Positions 43,162 to 52,301 of a DNA stretch of 64,000 bases are shown here, in pieces. The notes below the pieces were generated by a model. It did no database searches. It saw only the letters and a list, made by a program, of their open reading frames with translations, and was not told the DNA's origin. Origin of the DNA: Akkermansiaceae bacterium. GTDB lineage: Bacteria; Verrucomicrobiota; Verrucomicrobiia; Verrucomicrobiales; Akkermansiaceae. Made by a program: the position numbers and the translations under genes. How positions within the stretch are numbered: the stretch's first letter is position 1; each line of letters begins with the position of its first letter. Location of the stretch: contig JANYEC010000007.1 in the NCBI GenBank assembly GCA_025363295.1, positions 1-64,000 on the forward strand. The letters run 5' to 3'.

Positions 43162-44424
43162 CTATCCGTCGATGCCACCGAGCCCAAGCGCACCTGCCTT
43201 CCGCGCATGGCGGCCGTAAACATATTCGAAAATCGGGCTGGCCATCAGGGTGGTTACGACGGCCATGATCACGAGAATCGCGAACAGTCCACTGCCGATC
43301 ACCCCTTTCTGCAAGCCAATGTTGATGATGATCAACTCCATCAGGCCACGGGAATTCATCAGCGCTCCCACTGCGAGGGCGGTGCGGTTATCCTCGCCGG
43401 TCAATCTAGCAGCAGCCCAACAGGCGACACCCTTGCCCACCATCGAGGCGACCAGAATTGCGATAGCGACGAGCATCATCGAAGGCTGGAACACCACCGC
43501 GAGGCGCGTGTTGAGGCCGGAGTAGGTGAAAAACATCGGTAGCAGGAAAATCACGGTAAATGGCTCGAGCTTTTTCGTTAGATCTTGGGTGATCACGCCG
43601 CGTGGCATGGCGATTCCCAGAATAAATCCACCAAAGACCGTGTGGATTCCGATGGTGTCAGTGAACCAAGCGCTCAGGCAAAACAGCATTAAAATGATCG
43701 CCATCAGGGTGGGATTCACTTTGCCTTCGCGCTCGGCGATAGTCCCTAACTTAGCGAGCAGCTTCTTGCCAACCGTGAGCATCAGCCCCGCGAAAAGCGT
43801 GCCCCCGGCGATGGCGATGATCGCCATTTTTGAATCCCCGCTGAAGCTGGCTAGCACAATCGCCAGCACACACCATGCCGCGGCATCGTCGATCGCACCT
43901 GCTGCTAGAGCCAGGGTGCCTAGTGATGTTCCAGAAAGGCCGCGCTCGTAAATGATCCGCGCCAACATCGGGAATGCGGTGATAGCGATGGCCGCGCCCA
44001 TGAAGAGCCCCGCTTCGTAAACTTTCGTCGTCGGAGAGAACAAGCCGGGAATTTTTATCAGCCATGGAGCCAGCAATGCTCCAAGGATGAAGGGCACCAC
44101 CATTCCGGCGATTGAGACACTCGCCGCACTTCGGACTCGGCTCCGGAAGAGCTCCGTTTTGAATTCCATCCCTACCAGAAACATATAAAGCCCCACACCT
44201 AACTGGGACCCGATGAAAAGCATGCCCCGCGTGTCCGCGGTGAAAAGTTGGGCGCTTTGAGTCGGGAAAAAATAGCCGAAAAGTGAGGGCCCTAGAAGCA
44301 CACCTGCGATCATTTCACCCACCACTTGCGGCTGCCCGATTTTCCGCCCCACCCAACCTACCACCCGGCACGCGAGTAAGATTGCGGCCATTTGTAAAAA
44401 GAAGGAAGCGGGGAGATGTTGCAT
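43162..44424 (-). CDS. Cation/proton antiporter, CPA2 (Kef-type) family
   Basis: I use the ATG giving MQHLPASFFLQMAAILLAC (420 aa). About 12 helices with GRKIGQPQVVGEMIAGVLLGP near the start, the ion-binding GAIDDAAAWCVLAI (Asp-Asp in helix 5) and GALMNSRGLMELIIINIGL near 360. It has no C-terminal RCK/TrkA domain, unlike KefB/C, so it is closer to NapA-type Na+/H+ antiporters. The likely role is pH and sodium or potassium homeostasis. Confidence 0.9.
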   Translation of the reverse strand: MQHLPASFFLQMAAILLACRVVGWVGRKIGQPQVVGEMIAGVLLGPSLFGYFFPTQSAQLFTADTRGMLFIGSQLGVGLYMFLVGMEFKTELFRSRVRSAASVSIAGMVVPFILGALLAPWLIKIPGLFSPTTKVYEAGLFMGAAIAITAFPMLARIIYERGLSGTSLGTLALAAGAIDDAAAWCVLAIVLASFSGDSKMAIIAIAGGTLFAGLMLTVGKKLLAKLGTIAEREGKVNPTLMAIILMLFCLSAWFTDTIGIHTVFGGFILGIAMPRGVITQDLTKKLEPFTVIFLLPMFFTYSGLNTRLAVVFQPSMMLVAIAILVASMVGKGVACWAAARLTGEDNRTALAVGALMNSRGLMELIIINIGLQKGVIGSGLFAILVIMAVVTTLMASPIFEYVYGRHARKAGALGLGGIDG

Positions 44425-44573
44425 GCGGCAGCTTCCTAGCGCCCTGCCATTTTTTAGCAACTCTCAATGCGAAGCCTTCGAACGGGCCACCTGATGGGGT
44501 GGTTATTTCTGGGTGTCTGCCGCATTAGCTTTGCAATTCCACCCTGTTTTCGATGAGGTTCAGCCGTGGTCCT

Positions 44574-47309
44574 ATGAAAGTTTTTCGTCTCTTGTTCTTA
44601 CTTCTCTCTTCGCTGTCCGCACTCACTGGCGGCACCTTGGATTTTCAGCCTGACCCGGCAACCGTCCAGCGCTCCGGTGCTGGCTATCGATATCCGCAGG
44701 CGGGATGGACGGTGTTGCACATCGAGGGCAATCCCTATGAGCGGGGACTACAACACGGGCGGTTGATGGCTCCAGAAATTGCGGGCTACATCGGTGTCCT
44801 CGCGGCAGCAGGAGATCCCGCATCGCCTCAGGAAAATTGGGCGGTGAGGCGTGAGTTCGTCAACACGATGTTCGCGCGGAAGTTCACTCCGGAACTGTTG
44901 GAAGAGATGAAGGGAATCGCCGATGGGGCAGCGGCAGCGGGCGCAAAATATGCCGGGCATCCGCTCGATTTGTCAGACATCGTCATGCTAAACATGTCGA
45001 TCGAAATTGAGGCGCTGAACATTGCCGTGGCGGCTACACCTAACATCACCGATGACTTTCATCCGCCCGCCCCGCGCCGCCGACCACCGGGGCACTGTGC
45101 CGCATTTGCTGCGAATGGTGCCGCGACCCGGGACGGGAAAATTGTATTCGGTCATGTCACGACGGATGATCTACGACCTGCCTGTTATTTTAATGTATGG
45201 CTCGATCTTCAACCGGCTTCCGGCCACCGCTTTGTCATGCAGACGGTGCCCGGTGGGATCTACAGCGGCATGGATTATTCTATCAGCGAAAGCGGGATTC
45301 TGATGGCGGAAACGAACGTCTCTCAGACTCCTTTTGAAATGACAGGAACGCCGCTGGCCTCGCGGGTGCGACAAGTGGCACAATATGCGGAAAGCCTAGA
45401 TCAAGTAGTCTCCATCATGACGGAAAATTCTAACGGTCTTGGTTCTGCGGAGTGGCTGTTAGCGGATCTTAAGTGTAATGAGATCGGGCTACTCATGTTA
45501 GGAACCCGGCAACATCGGTTGTTCCGCAGCAGCAAGCATGAGTGGATCGACGGAGCGGAAGGATTTTATTGGAGCTGCGACAACTGCAAAGATCTGGGGG
45601 TGCGCTTGGATAGTGTCGCCGCGCTGAACGGGCCGCCGACTGCGGTGGCCTCGCCGGTCACCACTTATAAGGACGCGATCTGGCTGGATCTTTATGAAAA
45701 GAACAAGGGGCGCATCGACGCGGATTTCGGTAAGCGGGCTTTCACCACACCCGGCTTGGTGAGCGCCTTCGCGGTGGATGGGTTAGTCACGACGACCGAT
45801 CTCGGCTTACAAATGCGAAGCTGGGCTTGCTTCGGGCCGCCGGTCGGAAACATCCGCTTACCCCAGTTTGGCGATCGGCAGAAGTTCCCTGAAATCCGCC
45901 CCTTAGTGGTGAATCCTTGGACGATTCTCCATTCATCGCGGCCCGCAACCGAGCCGCAGGCGTTAGGCGCTCTAGCAGTGGACCTGCATGATCCTGATAC
46001 TGGTGAATATCCCGGGCGAATCGAAAGCGCGGCTGAGCCGCCGCACCCGCATCTCTGGCATGGAACCTTACTGCCTGCGGAGGATGCTGACATTTGGTTA
46101 GCAAATGGTTTTGCCTTTTATGAAGGGTTAGCCATGCGCGGAAAGTATTTGGAAGAGAAAGCACGTGAGTCCGGTAACGACGTGGGTGGGCGGGATGATC
46201 TAGCAACCGAGTTGAGTAATTTTCGCTGCACCTATGAACGTGGTGCAAGGAGTGGTGAGGAGCTACCACTTTCGAAATTGCGCGTGAGTTATCATGATGT
46301 CGCGTGGAATCAGATTTCTTCCGGTAAGGGTGTGCTTCTTTTGCACAGTCTGAGGGGCTTGGTGGGGGGAGAAAAATTCGATGCACTGATGGATGAATTC
46401 GGGCAGGCAAACGCGGGCAAACCGGTGAGTTCCAGACAGTTTCAGGCATTCATCGAGAAAGGCACCGGCCGGAGTTGGTCCGGGTTTTTCGACGCTTGGC
46501 TCGACCACCCCGGGCTTCCCGTGTTAGAGCTTGGGAAAATAGAAATCCACCGAGACGGTGATCGTTGGAGCACCAAGATCAACGTCCGGCGCGGTGAAGC
46601 GAGCGCTCCTCTAACCGTGGACGTCACGGTGGAAACCGCCGACGGGGAGAGTTCTAACGTTTCCCGGTTAGAAAAATTGGAGAATACGCTTGAGTTCATC
46701 ACGAAAGCTGCTCCGCGCCGAGTAGTGGTGGATAAATACCGGATTTCATCGTATGGCAATGGCGTGCCTTTTACGGTTCTGGGCTATGAAGATGAGATGG
46801 AGGACTCGCTCATTCTGTATGGCACGCTCGACGAAGTAGGTGCGAATCGTGAGGCCGCCATGATGTTACAAGACGTGCTGCGCCGCCGATCACATGGACT
46901 CGTGGTGCCGGTGAAGGCGGATACCGGAGCGAGTGAGGATGAGCTGAAGAATCACCATCTCATTCTGTTGGGGCATCCGGGTAACAATTCGTTGGCAGCC
47001 CGGTTTCAAAAACTGATTCCGATTTCGTTTGGCCCGCACTCGTTTATGCTACGCGGGGCCACTTACGCCCACCCAGAAAGTGCGGTGCTGGTGGCTGCGG
47101 AAAACCCTTTGAACCGCCGTTTCTCGCTCGTGCTTTATGCGGGCCTCGGCACCCTTGGAACGATCGGCCTCATCACTGACCTCGATGAAGACAAGATCAC
47201 CGATGCGCCGGTGGTGCTGCTGCCGGCCGGGGAGGCGCCGCATACCATGGTCTTGGTGCCGGATGATTTGGTCCGCGAGATCGCGCCGGCGGATGCTTCG
47301 CAAAAATGA
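44574..47309 (+). CDS. Exported C45-type Ntn-hydrolase fused to a peptidase-M1-like C-terminal domain
   Basis: The start ATG at 44574 gives a signal peptide (MKVFRLLFLLLSSLSALTGG); the product is 911 aa. Residues 40-420 match C45 autoproteolytic acyltransferases/amidohydrolases: GNPYERGLQHGRLMAPEI, then Cys175 in PGHCAAFAANG, the expected N-terminal nucleophile after self-cleavage. Residues 560-680 resemble the helical C-terminal part of M1 aminopeptidases (GVLLLHSLRGLVGGEKFDAL and WSGFFDAWLDHPGLPVLEL). The zinc motif HExxH of M1 enzymes is not present. A further beta-rich domain ends the protein. The substrate is unknown; it likely acts on amides or peptides in the periplasm. Confidence 0.78.
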   Translation: MKVFRLLFLLLSSLSALTGGTLDFQPDPATVQRSGAGYRYPQAGWTVLHIEGNPYERGLQHGRLMAPEIAGYIGVLAAAGDPASPQENWAVRREFVNTMFARKFTPELLEEMKGIADGAAAAGAKYAGHPLDLSDIVMLNMSIEIEALNIAVAATPNITDDFHPPAPRRRPPGHCAAFAANGAATRDGKIVFGHVTTDDLRPACYFNVWLDLQPASGHRFVMQTVPGGIYSGMDYSISESGILMAETNVSQTPFEMTGTPLASRVRQVAQYAESLDQVVSIMTENSNGLGSAEWLLADLKCNEIGLLMLGTRQHRLFRSSKHEWIDGAEGFYWSCDNCKDLGVRLDSVAALNGPPTAVASPVTTYKDAIWLDLYEKNKGRIDADFGKRAFTTPGLVSAFAVDGLVTTTDLGLQMRSWACFGPPVGNIRLPQFGDRQKFPEIRPLVVNPWTILHSSRPATEPQALGALAVDLHDPDTGEYPGRIESAAEPPHPHLWHGTLLPAEDADIWLANGFAFYEGLAMRGKYLEEKARESGNDVGGRDDLATELSNFRCTYERGARSGEELPLSKLRVSYHDVAWNQISSGKGVLLLHSLRGLVGGEKFDALMDEFGQANAGKPVSSRQFQAFIEKGTGRSWSGFFDAWLDHPGLPVLELGKIEIHRDGDRWSTKINVRRGEASAPLTVDVTVETADGESSNVSRLEKLENTLEFITKAAPRRVVVDKYRISSYGNGVPFTVLGYEDEMEDSLILYGTLDEVGANREAAMMLQDVLRRRSHGLVVPVKADTGASEDELKNHHLILLGHPGNNSLAARFQKLIPISFGPHSFMLRGATYAHPESAVLVAAENPLNRRFSLVLYAGLGTLGTIGLITDLDEDKITDAPVVLLPAGEAPHTMVLVPDDLVREIAPADASQK

Positions 47310-47359
47310 TGATAGGTGGAATTCGCGGGCCAATCGACGACCGAGGATGAAGAGCTTTA

Positions 47360-47466
47360 GGCACGGCGAATCATGTGAATCGAGCGAATCATAAAAGACA
47401 GCTCTCGTTTTTTCCTTATTCACCATCCTCTCTTCATTCGCCAGATTCGCATGATTCGCGGTGCCT
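47360..47466. repeat. Long imperfect hairpin, GCGAATC-type dispersed repeat
   Basis: Left arm 47360-47392 (GGCACGGCGAATCATGTGAA onward) pairs with right arm 47433-47466, which in reverse reads GGCACCGCGAATCATGCGAA followed by TCTGGCGAAT. About 28 of 33 positions match. The same unit makes the hairpin at 16651-16792, so this is a dispersed structured repeat. Confidence 0.65.
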
Positions 47467-47569
47467 GAATCTTCCCTTTGAATAGATATTATCCCCATGG
47501 CAGAGCCCAGGAACCGGCCACCCGCATTTCCAGCTTCCCTCTGGCGTATTCCGCTTCACTCTTTTTTCA

Positions 47570-48307
47570 ATGCGCCGCACCGAGATCGTTCAAACTCATT
47601 TTCAAGCGCTGGAAATCTGGAAATCGGATCTGGCGGTGGAGTTCCGCGTGGCGGGGGCGATCCATGCTTTGTATCACCGGAATCGTTTTCTAACGGGGTT
47701 GGCGTGGGATCTCATCGCGGCTGCGGCACTGCTGCGCAAGGACGGGCCTCCACGGTCAATCCTGATGTTAGGGCTCGCGGGTGGAACGGCCTATCGAGTG
47801 TTGCGGCATTTGCTGCCGGATTGCAAACTCACTGCGATTGATATTGATGTGGAAATCGTGGACCTGGCACGGAAGCATATGGAGTTAGAAGCGTTAGGGA
47901 TCGAGGTGATCATCGGCGATGCTTATGCGTGGCTGGAGAGGAACAAGCGAAAGTTTGATGTGGTGTTTGATGATATTTACTTGGCTGGGAAGACCGATGT
48001 CTTTCGCCCAAAGGCATGGAATCCGGAGTTGATGATGCATTTGCGCAAGGCGATGGCTCCGGGGGGCTTGTTAGCGTTGAACCTCGTGACCGGTGCCGGG
48101 CATCGCACGATGCAATCGCTGACTCGAAAAATTCTATCAGATAAATTCCCAGTGGTGCGCAGCCTGCGGACGGCGGAGGGCATGAACGAGGTGCTGGTGG
48201 CGGGCGAGGCCGTGGGCACAGGGCGTCAACTGGATCCTTACCAAGAAGTTTTCAAAAATTGGCGGGACCGGATGTATTGGGATCGGGTGGATGTGCGGCG
48301 AATCTAA
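47570..48307 (+). CDS. Spermidine-synthase-like methyltransferase-fold protein
   Basis: The 245-aa protein has a Rossmann fold with SILMLGLAGGTAYRVLRHL as the nucleotide loop, LTAIDIDVEIVDLARKH as the acidic second motif, and VVFDDIYLAG in place of the spermidine synthase active-site Asp region. It resembles short SpeE-like proteins; the N-terminal tetramerisation strand domain of true polyamine synthases is reduced. It may transfer aminopropyl or methyl groups. A second methyltransferase follows 6 nt later. Confidence 0.75.
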   Translation: MRRTEIVQTHFQALEIWKSDLAVEFRVAGAIHALYHRNRFLTGLAWDLIAAAALLRKDGPPRSILMLGLAGGTAYRVLRHLLPDCKLTAIDIDVEIVDLARKHMELEALGIEVIIGDAYAWLERNKRKFDVVFDDIYLAGKTDVFRPKAWNPELMMHLRKAMAPGGLLALNLVTGAGHRTMQSLTRKILSDKFPVVRSLRTAEGMNEVLVAGEAVGTGRQLDPYQEVFKNWRDRMYWDRVDVRRI

Positions 48308-48313
48308 CTTATC

Positions 48314-49675
48314 ATGAAAGATCCCATCCACTCGCTTTACGAAACTCAGGTGTATCCGGCCATGAGTCACCCCCTATCAGATCCGGCGGTGAGTGCGGTG
48401 GCGGCGTTGCTGGGCGGCCTAGAAACACCGGCTCCCGCCCGGGCGCGGATTTTGGAGATCGGTTGTTGCTCTGGACATAATTTGATTCCGCTGGCGATGC
48501 GATGGCCGGAGAGCGAATGCATCGGTATCGATCTGGCAGAAACTTCGGTTAGGGAAGCGACGGTACGCGCGACGGCGGCGGGTGTTACGAACGTGGTTTT
48601 CCAAGCGGCGGGTCTCCGTGACTACAAGCCTGAGGGTGGTGCTGGCTTTGATTTTATCATCGCCCACGGTTTTTTTTCGTGGGTGCCGGATGAAGTGAAG
48701 GAGGTATTGCTGGCCTTTTGCCGTGAAAACCTCAGTCATTCAGGAATCGCGACGATCAGTTTCAATCTTGAATGCGGTTGGGCGGCGCGGTTTCCGGTGA
48801 TTCGGAAGGTGAAGGCGATTCAGCAGGCGAGGGGAGGGGATTTGATCCAAGCGCTTGAGATTTTGCGTTTCGTGACGGAACCCGATTCCCCTGAAGTTGC
48901 AATCATCGATGACATGTTAGCGAAAGGGCCGGCGATTCTTGCTTTCGATGATTTCGGTCCGGTCAATGATCCATGGCCGTTAGATCGATTCGTAAGAGCA
49001 GCATCAAACGCAGGGCTGCGTTGGATAGGTGAAACCGATCCTGCGGAAAACATTCCGTCCATTCTCAGTGACGAGTTGGTGGAACATCTAGCGGAAACGA
49101 TCCCAGAGCCATTCGCTTTTCAGCTCGCTGCGGATGCGGCTGCAGGGCGGACATTCCGCTCGGGGGTGTTGTGTCGCGCCGATGCCCCGCTGATGACGCA
49201 AATCCGTTCTGATGTCATGTTAGACTTTTCGGTGAGGGCAGGAAAGGAGCCTGCCGGAGAGAGTGCAATGGAAATCTGGCGGGCCATCAGGTCGTGTGCT
49301 CCGGCGTGTGTGGCGATGCGCGAGGTGATGGTGAAGCTGCCGGAATGGGATCCACCCGAACTGGCAAACCTCGTGTGTAATGGAATCACGAATGGTTGGA
49401 TTTTGCCCCGGATTGAATCTTTGGGTTTTGAATCGCAACCTGCGACTTTTCCCCGCCTCAATGCGTTTCGCATGCTGTGCGCGCGCGAAGGTTTGCCCTT
49501 GGTGGATGCGTGGCACAAGCCGTGCCTTTTTCCAGAAAAGCACTATGCGGTACTTGCTGCGATGGATGGCTCGCGGAGTCGAACGGAGCTCGCTGCATTT
49601 TCACAAAACCACTGCCCGGAGTTGGCATTCGAACCATGGCTCCGGCATCTCGCCGCGCGCGGGATGTTTGCCTAA
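48314..49675 (+). CDS. SAM-dependent methyltransferase with methyltransferase regulatory domain
   Basis: The 453-aa protein begins with a class I methyltransferase domain (residues 40-190): RILEIGCCSGHNLIPLAMRW is the SAM loop, then ECIGIDLAETSVREA and FDFIIAHGFFSWVPDEV. The middle and C-terminal parts match the regulatory region described for this family (about 220-350), then a winged-helix-like end with LAAMDGSRSRTELAAF. The N-terminal phrase NSYETQVYP-like (LYETQVYPAMSHPLSDP) is typical. Targets are unknown. It is coupled to the SpeE-like gene upstream. Confidence 0.8.
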   Translation: MKDPIHSLYETQVYPAMSHPLSDPAVSAVAALLGGLETPAPARARILEIGCCSGHNLIPLAMRWPESECIGIDLAETSVREATVRATAAGVTNVVFQAAGLRDYKPEGGAGFDFIIAHGFFSWVPDEVKEVLLAFCRENLSHSGIATISFNLECGWAARFPVIRKVKAIQQARGGDLIQALEILRFVTEPDSPEVAIIDDMLAKGPAILAFDDFGPVNDPWPLDRFVRAASNAGLRWIGETDPAENIPSILSDELVEHLAETIPEPFAFQLAADAAAGRTFRSGVLCRADAPLMTQIRSDVMLDFSVRAGKEPAGESAMEIWRAIRSCAPACVAMREVMVKLPEWDPPELANLVCNGITNGWILPRIESLGFESQPATFPRLNAFRMLCAREGLPLVDAWHKPCLFPEKHYAVLAAMDGSRSRTELAAFSQNHCPELAFEPWLRHLAARGMFA

Positions 49676-49685
49676 CAGGCGGGCA

Positions 49686-49850
49686 TTACTTAGTGCCAAT
49701 CACTTCTCCGCAAGGGTCATGCGGGTGCATGTTGTGCGGGAGGCATCTGCAGGAAGGCTTCATCGTCATCGGGTCGATCGGAGTGGCCGTGCGGCAGGAG
49801 GTGGCGATGAGGGCAAGTCCAAGGAGCGGAAGCAGCAGTAGGGATTTCAT
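49686..49850 (-). CDS. 54-residue lipoprotein rich in Cys and His
   Basis: A short gene that is easily missed. The ATG at 49850 opens MKSLLLLPLLGLALIATSC, a textbook type II signal peptide with Cys19. The mature 36 residues contain SCRCLPHNMHPHDPCGE: three Cys and three His within 15 residues, suggesting metal or haem-free ligand binding. The stop is TAA at 49686. It converges on the methyltransferase gene and lies upstream of nothing obvious. I know no family. Codon use and the intact leader argue that it is real. Confidence 0.65.
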   Translation of the reverse strand: MKSLLLLPLLGLALIATSCRTATPIDPMTMKPSCRCLPHNMHPHDPCGEVIGTK

Positions 49851-49919
49851 CAATTTGAGTGGGTGCAGATCACTCCTAGCAACGTGCTGTGGAAAACTCC
49901 AGAAATCTCTTTTACTCGA

Positions 49920-50495
49920 TCACGTGATCGGCTGCACGTTTGGCACTGATGGGCCTTCAGCCTGTTTGAAATGGGTTTTGGCACGGGCCATGAAGGTCCC
50001 AAGGCAGAGATCGGCGACTGGCAATACCACGTTGAAATTTTTATGCATATAGCGGTGATGCAGCAGATGATGACCATTCAGACGGCGGAACCACCAAGGC
50101 TTTTCGACCCGGCGGGCCTTAGGCAAGTGCATGCACCAATGGATGTATTCGTAGAAACAATAGTAAGAGGTGAAGGCGCTAAATCCACCAATGACGAAGG
50201 CCCAATGACCGGTAAAGTAGGACAAAATTGAAAATGGCGTCACCCCAATCAGAATGATTACCGGGCCGTTCCACCATGCCATCGGGATAGTTTCTTTATC
50301 CTTTTCATCAATGAGATGGTAGGTGTGGTTTGCTCTGAACGTCCCGTGATGCACGACCGCGTGGGCTTGGAAGGCGTAACGGAAATTTCCGACTGGGCGG
50401 TGCATCACGTATTTATGAAGCGTCCATTCAAAAAAGGAGGCGAATACGACGCCTACAACGAAGCCAACGAGACACCAAAGAGTAAAAATGAGCAT
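49920..50495 (-). CDS. Fatty acid hydroxylase / sterol desaturase superfamily protein
   Basis: The 191-aa membrane protein has the di-iron histidine boxes of the family: EWTLHKYVMH near 23-32, HAVVHH near 45-50, HWCMH near 119 and HHLLHHRYMHKNFNVV at about 142-157. Three or four helices lie between. The last box resembles FA2H-like hydroxylases of lipid chains. It uses O2 and electrons to hydroxylate or desaturate membrane lipids. No redox partner is adjacent. Confidence 0.85.
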   Translation of the reverse strand: MLIFTLWCLVGFVVGVVFASFFEWTLHKYVMHRPVGNFRYAFQAHAVVHHGTFRANHTYHLIDEKDKETIPMAWWNGPVIILIGVTPFSILSYFTGHWAFVIGGFSAFTSYYCFYEYIHWCMHLPKARRVEKPWWFRRLNGHHLLHHRYMHKNFNVVLPVADLCLGTFMARAKTHFKQAEGPSVPNVQPIT

Positions 50496-50667
50496 GGAAT
50501 TTTAGAGGATGTTCTTGAACTGAGGCACGGCTACACAGGCGCGGTGCGGCTGACAAGTCCAATCATGCACCGGGACTGTCACAAATCCAGTGGGAGAATT
50601 CGCTCATGGGTTGCGGGTTGGCGGAGGCGATGAGAAGCTCGCCGCTGAAGCCCGCAAGGACAAGACA

Positions 50668-51633
50668 ATGCCAGTGATCGAGAATTCCAGTTACAATGCC
50701 CCTTCATGGCTGCCGGGTGGGCACATGCAGACGATTTTCCCCGCGCTTTTCAGAAAACTGCCCCGTGTAACGACGCGTGCGGAGCGGCTCGAACTGCCGG
50801 ACGAGGATTTTCTCGATCTTGAATGGGCGGACCAAGGTCGCTCGCGCCTGGCGATTTTGTCCCACGGCCTGGAAGCGCATTGCGGCACGGAATACATCCA
50901 AGGCATGGCCGCCGCGCTGATCCGCTGCGGTTGGGATGTGCTGGTTTGGAATTTTCGGGGTTGTGGTGACGAGCCAAACCGACTGCTGCGGATGTATCAC
51001 AGCGGCGCGACGGAGGATTTGGATGCGGTTGTTTCCCACGCATTGGTCACCCATCCCGCCGCAAGCGTCGATCTCATCGGCTTCAGTTTGGGCGGAAATC
51101 TCGTTTTGAAATACCTCGGAGAAAACCCTGTGGTCCTCTCGCCACGGCTGCACCGGGCGGTGGTATTTTCCGTGCCCTGCGATCTCGCGTGCTCATCGCG
51201 CACACTCTCAAAGCCGTCTAACAAAATCTACATGGAGCGCTTTCTCATCAACATGCGGGCGAAAATCCGGGTGAAAAAGCGAATGTTTCCCGAGCTGCTC
51301 GATCTTTCCGGGCTCAATCGGATTCGCACGTTTCAGGAGTTCGATGATCGTTTCACCGCTCCCATCCATGGCTTCCGTAACGCTGCGGACTATTGGAAGC
51401 GCAACAGCTCGCGCCAGTTTATCCCAGCAATTACATTACCTACCTTGCTCGTGAGCGCGGAAAACGATCCGTTTCTTGGCCCGGATTGTTACCCGCGTGA
51501 TGAAGCGGTGGCGAGTGGGTCATTCCACTTCGAAGCCCCGAAAACGGGCGGGCATGTGGGGTTTTCGTCCGCTGGAAGAGCACCTGAATATTGGTCGGAA
51601 ATCCGCGCCCTCAGTTTTTTGAGCGAGCCGTGA
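50668..51633 (+). CDS. YheT-like alpha/beta hydrolase
   Basis: The start ATG at 50668 gives MPVIENSSYNAPSWLPGGHM (321 aa). The hallmark N-terminal WLPGGHMQTIFPAL is followed by LSHGLEAHCGTEYIQGMA and the nucleophile elbow GFSLGGNLVLKYLGE, with Ser as nucleophile. The acid and His lie in SAENDPFLG and KTGGHVGF near the end. The YheT/ABHD1-3 family are esterases or lipases; the substrate is not known. Downstream of it is the chimeric remnant at 51756. Confidence 0.88.
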   Translation: MPVIENSSYNAPSWLPGGHMQTIFPALFRKLPRVTTRAERLELPDEDFLDLEWADQGRSRLAILSHGLEAHCGTEYIQGMAAALIRCGWDVLVWNFRGCGDEPNRLLRMYHSGATEDLDAVVSHALVTHPAASVDLIGFSLGGNLVLKYLGENPVVLSPRLHRAVVFSVPCDLACSSRTLSKPSNKIYMERFLINMRAKIRVKKRMFPELLDLSGLNRIRTFQEFDDRFTAPIHGFRNAADYWKRNSSRQFIPAITLPTLLVSAENDPFLGPDCYPRDEAVASGSFHFEAPKTGGHVGFSSAGRAPEYWSEIRALSFLSEP

Positions 51634-51755
51634 GCGACAAATGATAGAGGCTGCCTCACTTTTCGTCGAAGCGTTATTGAGCATCCGCGGCGCTTGCCAT
51701 GGATACGGCTTGGCTGCTTACTCTTTTGCGTGTCCATTTTTATCCCATATGAACC

Positions 51756-52184
51756 ATGACAAAACGCCTACGTTTCATTTTCCGGTTTCTGCTACTAGCA
51801 GTGCCCTCGTTATTCCTGTTAGGTAGTCTCGCTTGGGCATTCGGCGCGCTTTGGTATGATTTCCCGATTCCGGCTGCACGCCATCTGCTGGCGATCTTTT
51901 TTGCGGTGAGCACGGTGGCAGTAGCGATTCTGTTACCTACCTGTTGGAAAGCGAAGGCAGGCATGGCAGTTGCCATCCTAGCAGCGAAAGGCGACGTCGG
52001 AGGATTTGGCGTGAGCTCCGATCTGGCGTGGACTCTCCAAGGCACGATCGGATACCCGTTTACTCCGAATGTTTCGTCAGAAATCGGTTATCGGTATCTC
52101 CACACGGACTACACCGATGGGGGTTTCAAATACGATGTCGCCCAAGCCGGACTCTACACAGGGCATAATATTAAGTTCTGCTAG
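51756..52184 (+). pseudogene. Chimeric remnant: membrane-protein start joined to outer-membrane-barrel end
   Basis: The 142-aa frame looks like two genes joined. Residues 1-68 are an N-terminal membrane region (two helices, FRFLLLAVPSLFLLGSLAWA and HLLAIFFAVSTVAVAILLP). Residues 72-142 are a typical end of an outer-membrane beta-barrel (DLAWTLQGTIGYPFTPN, GYRYLHTDYTDGGFKYDV, GLYTGHNIKF), with an extra Cys after the terminal Phe. Each half lacks the rest of its family: the membrane protein its body, the barrel nine tenths. A deletion between two genes, near 51960, is the likely cause. It is probably not functional. Confidence 0.62.
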
Positions 52185-52301
52185 CGTGACACCTTCGCTT
52201 TATCCCTTCGTAATGGAGGGGGGGACCTTTGCTAGATAACACTGGGGATAATCTTTCCGCTTGCCACGGCGGGGAGAAATTTCCAGTGTTTTGCTGTTCA
52301 C

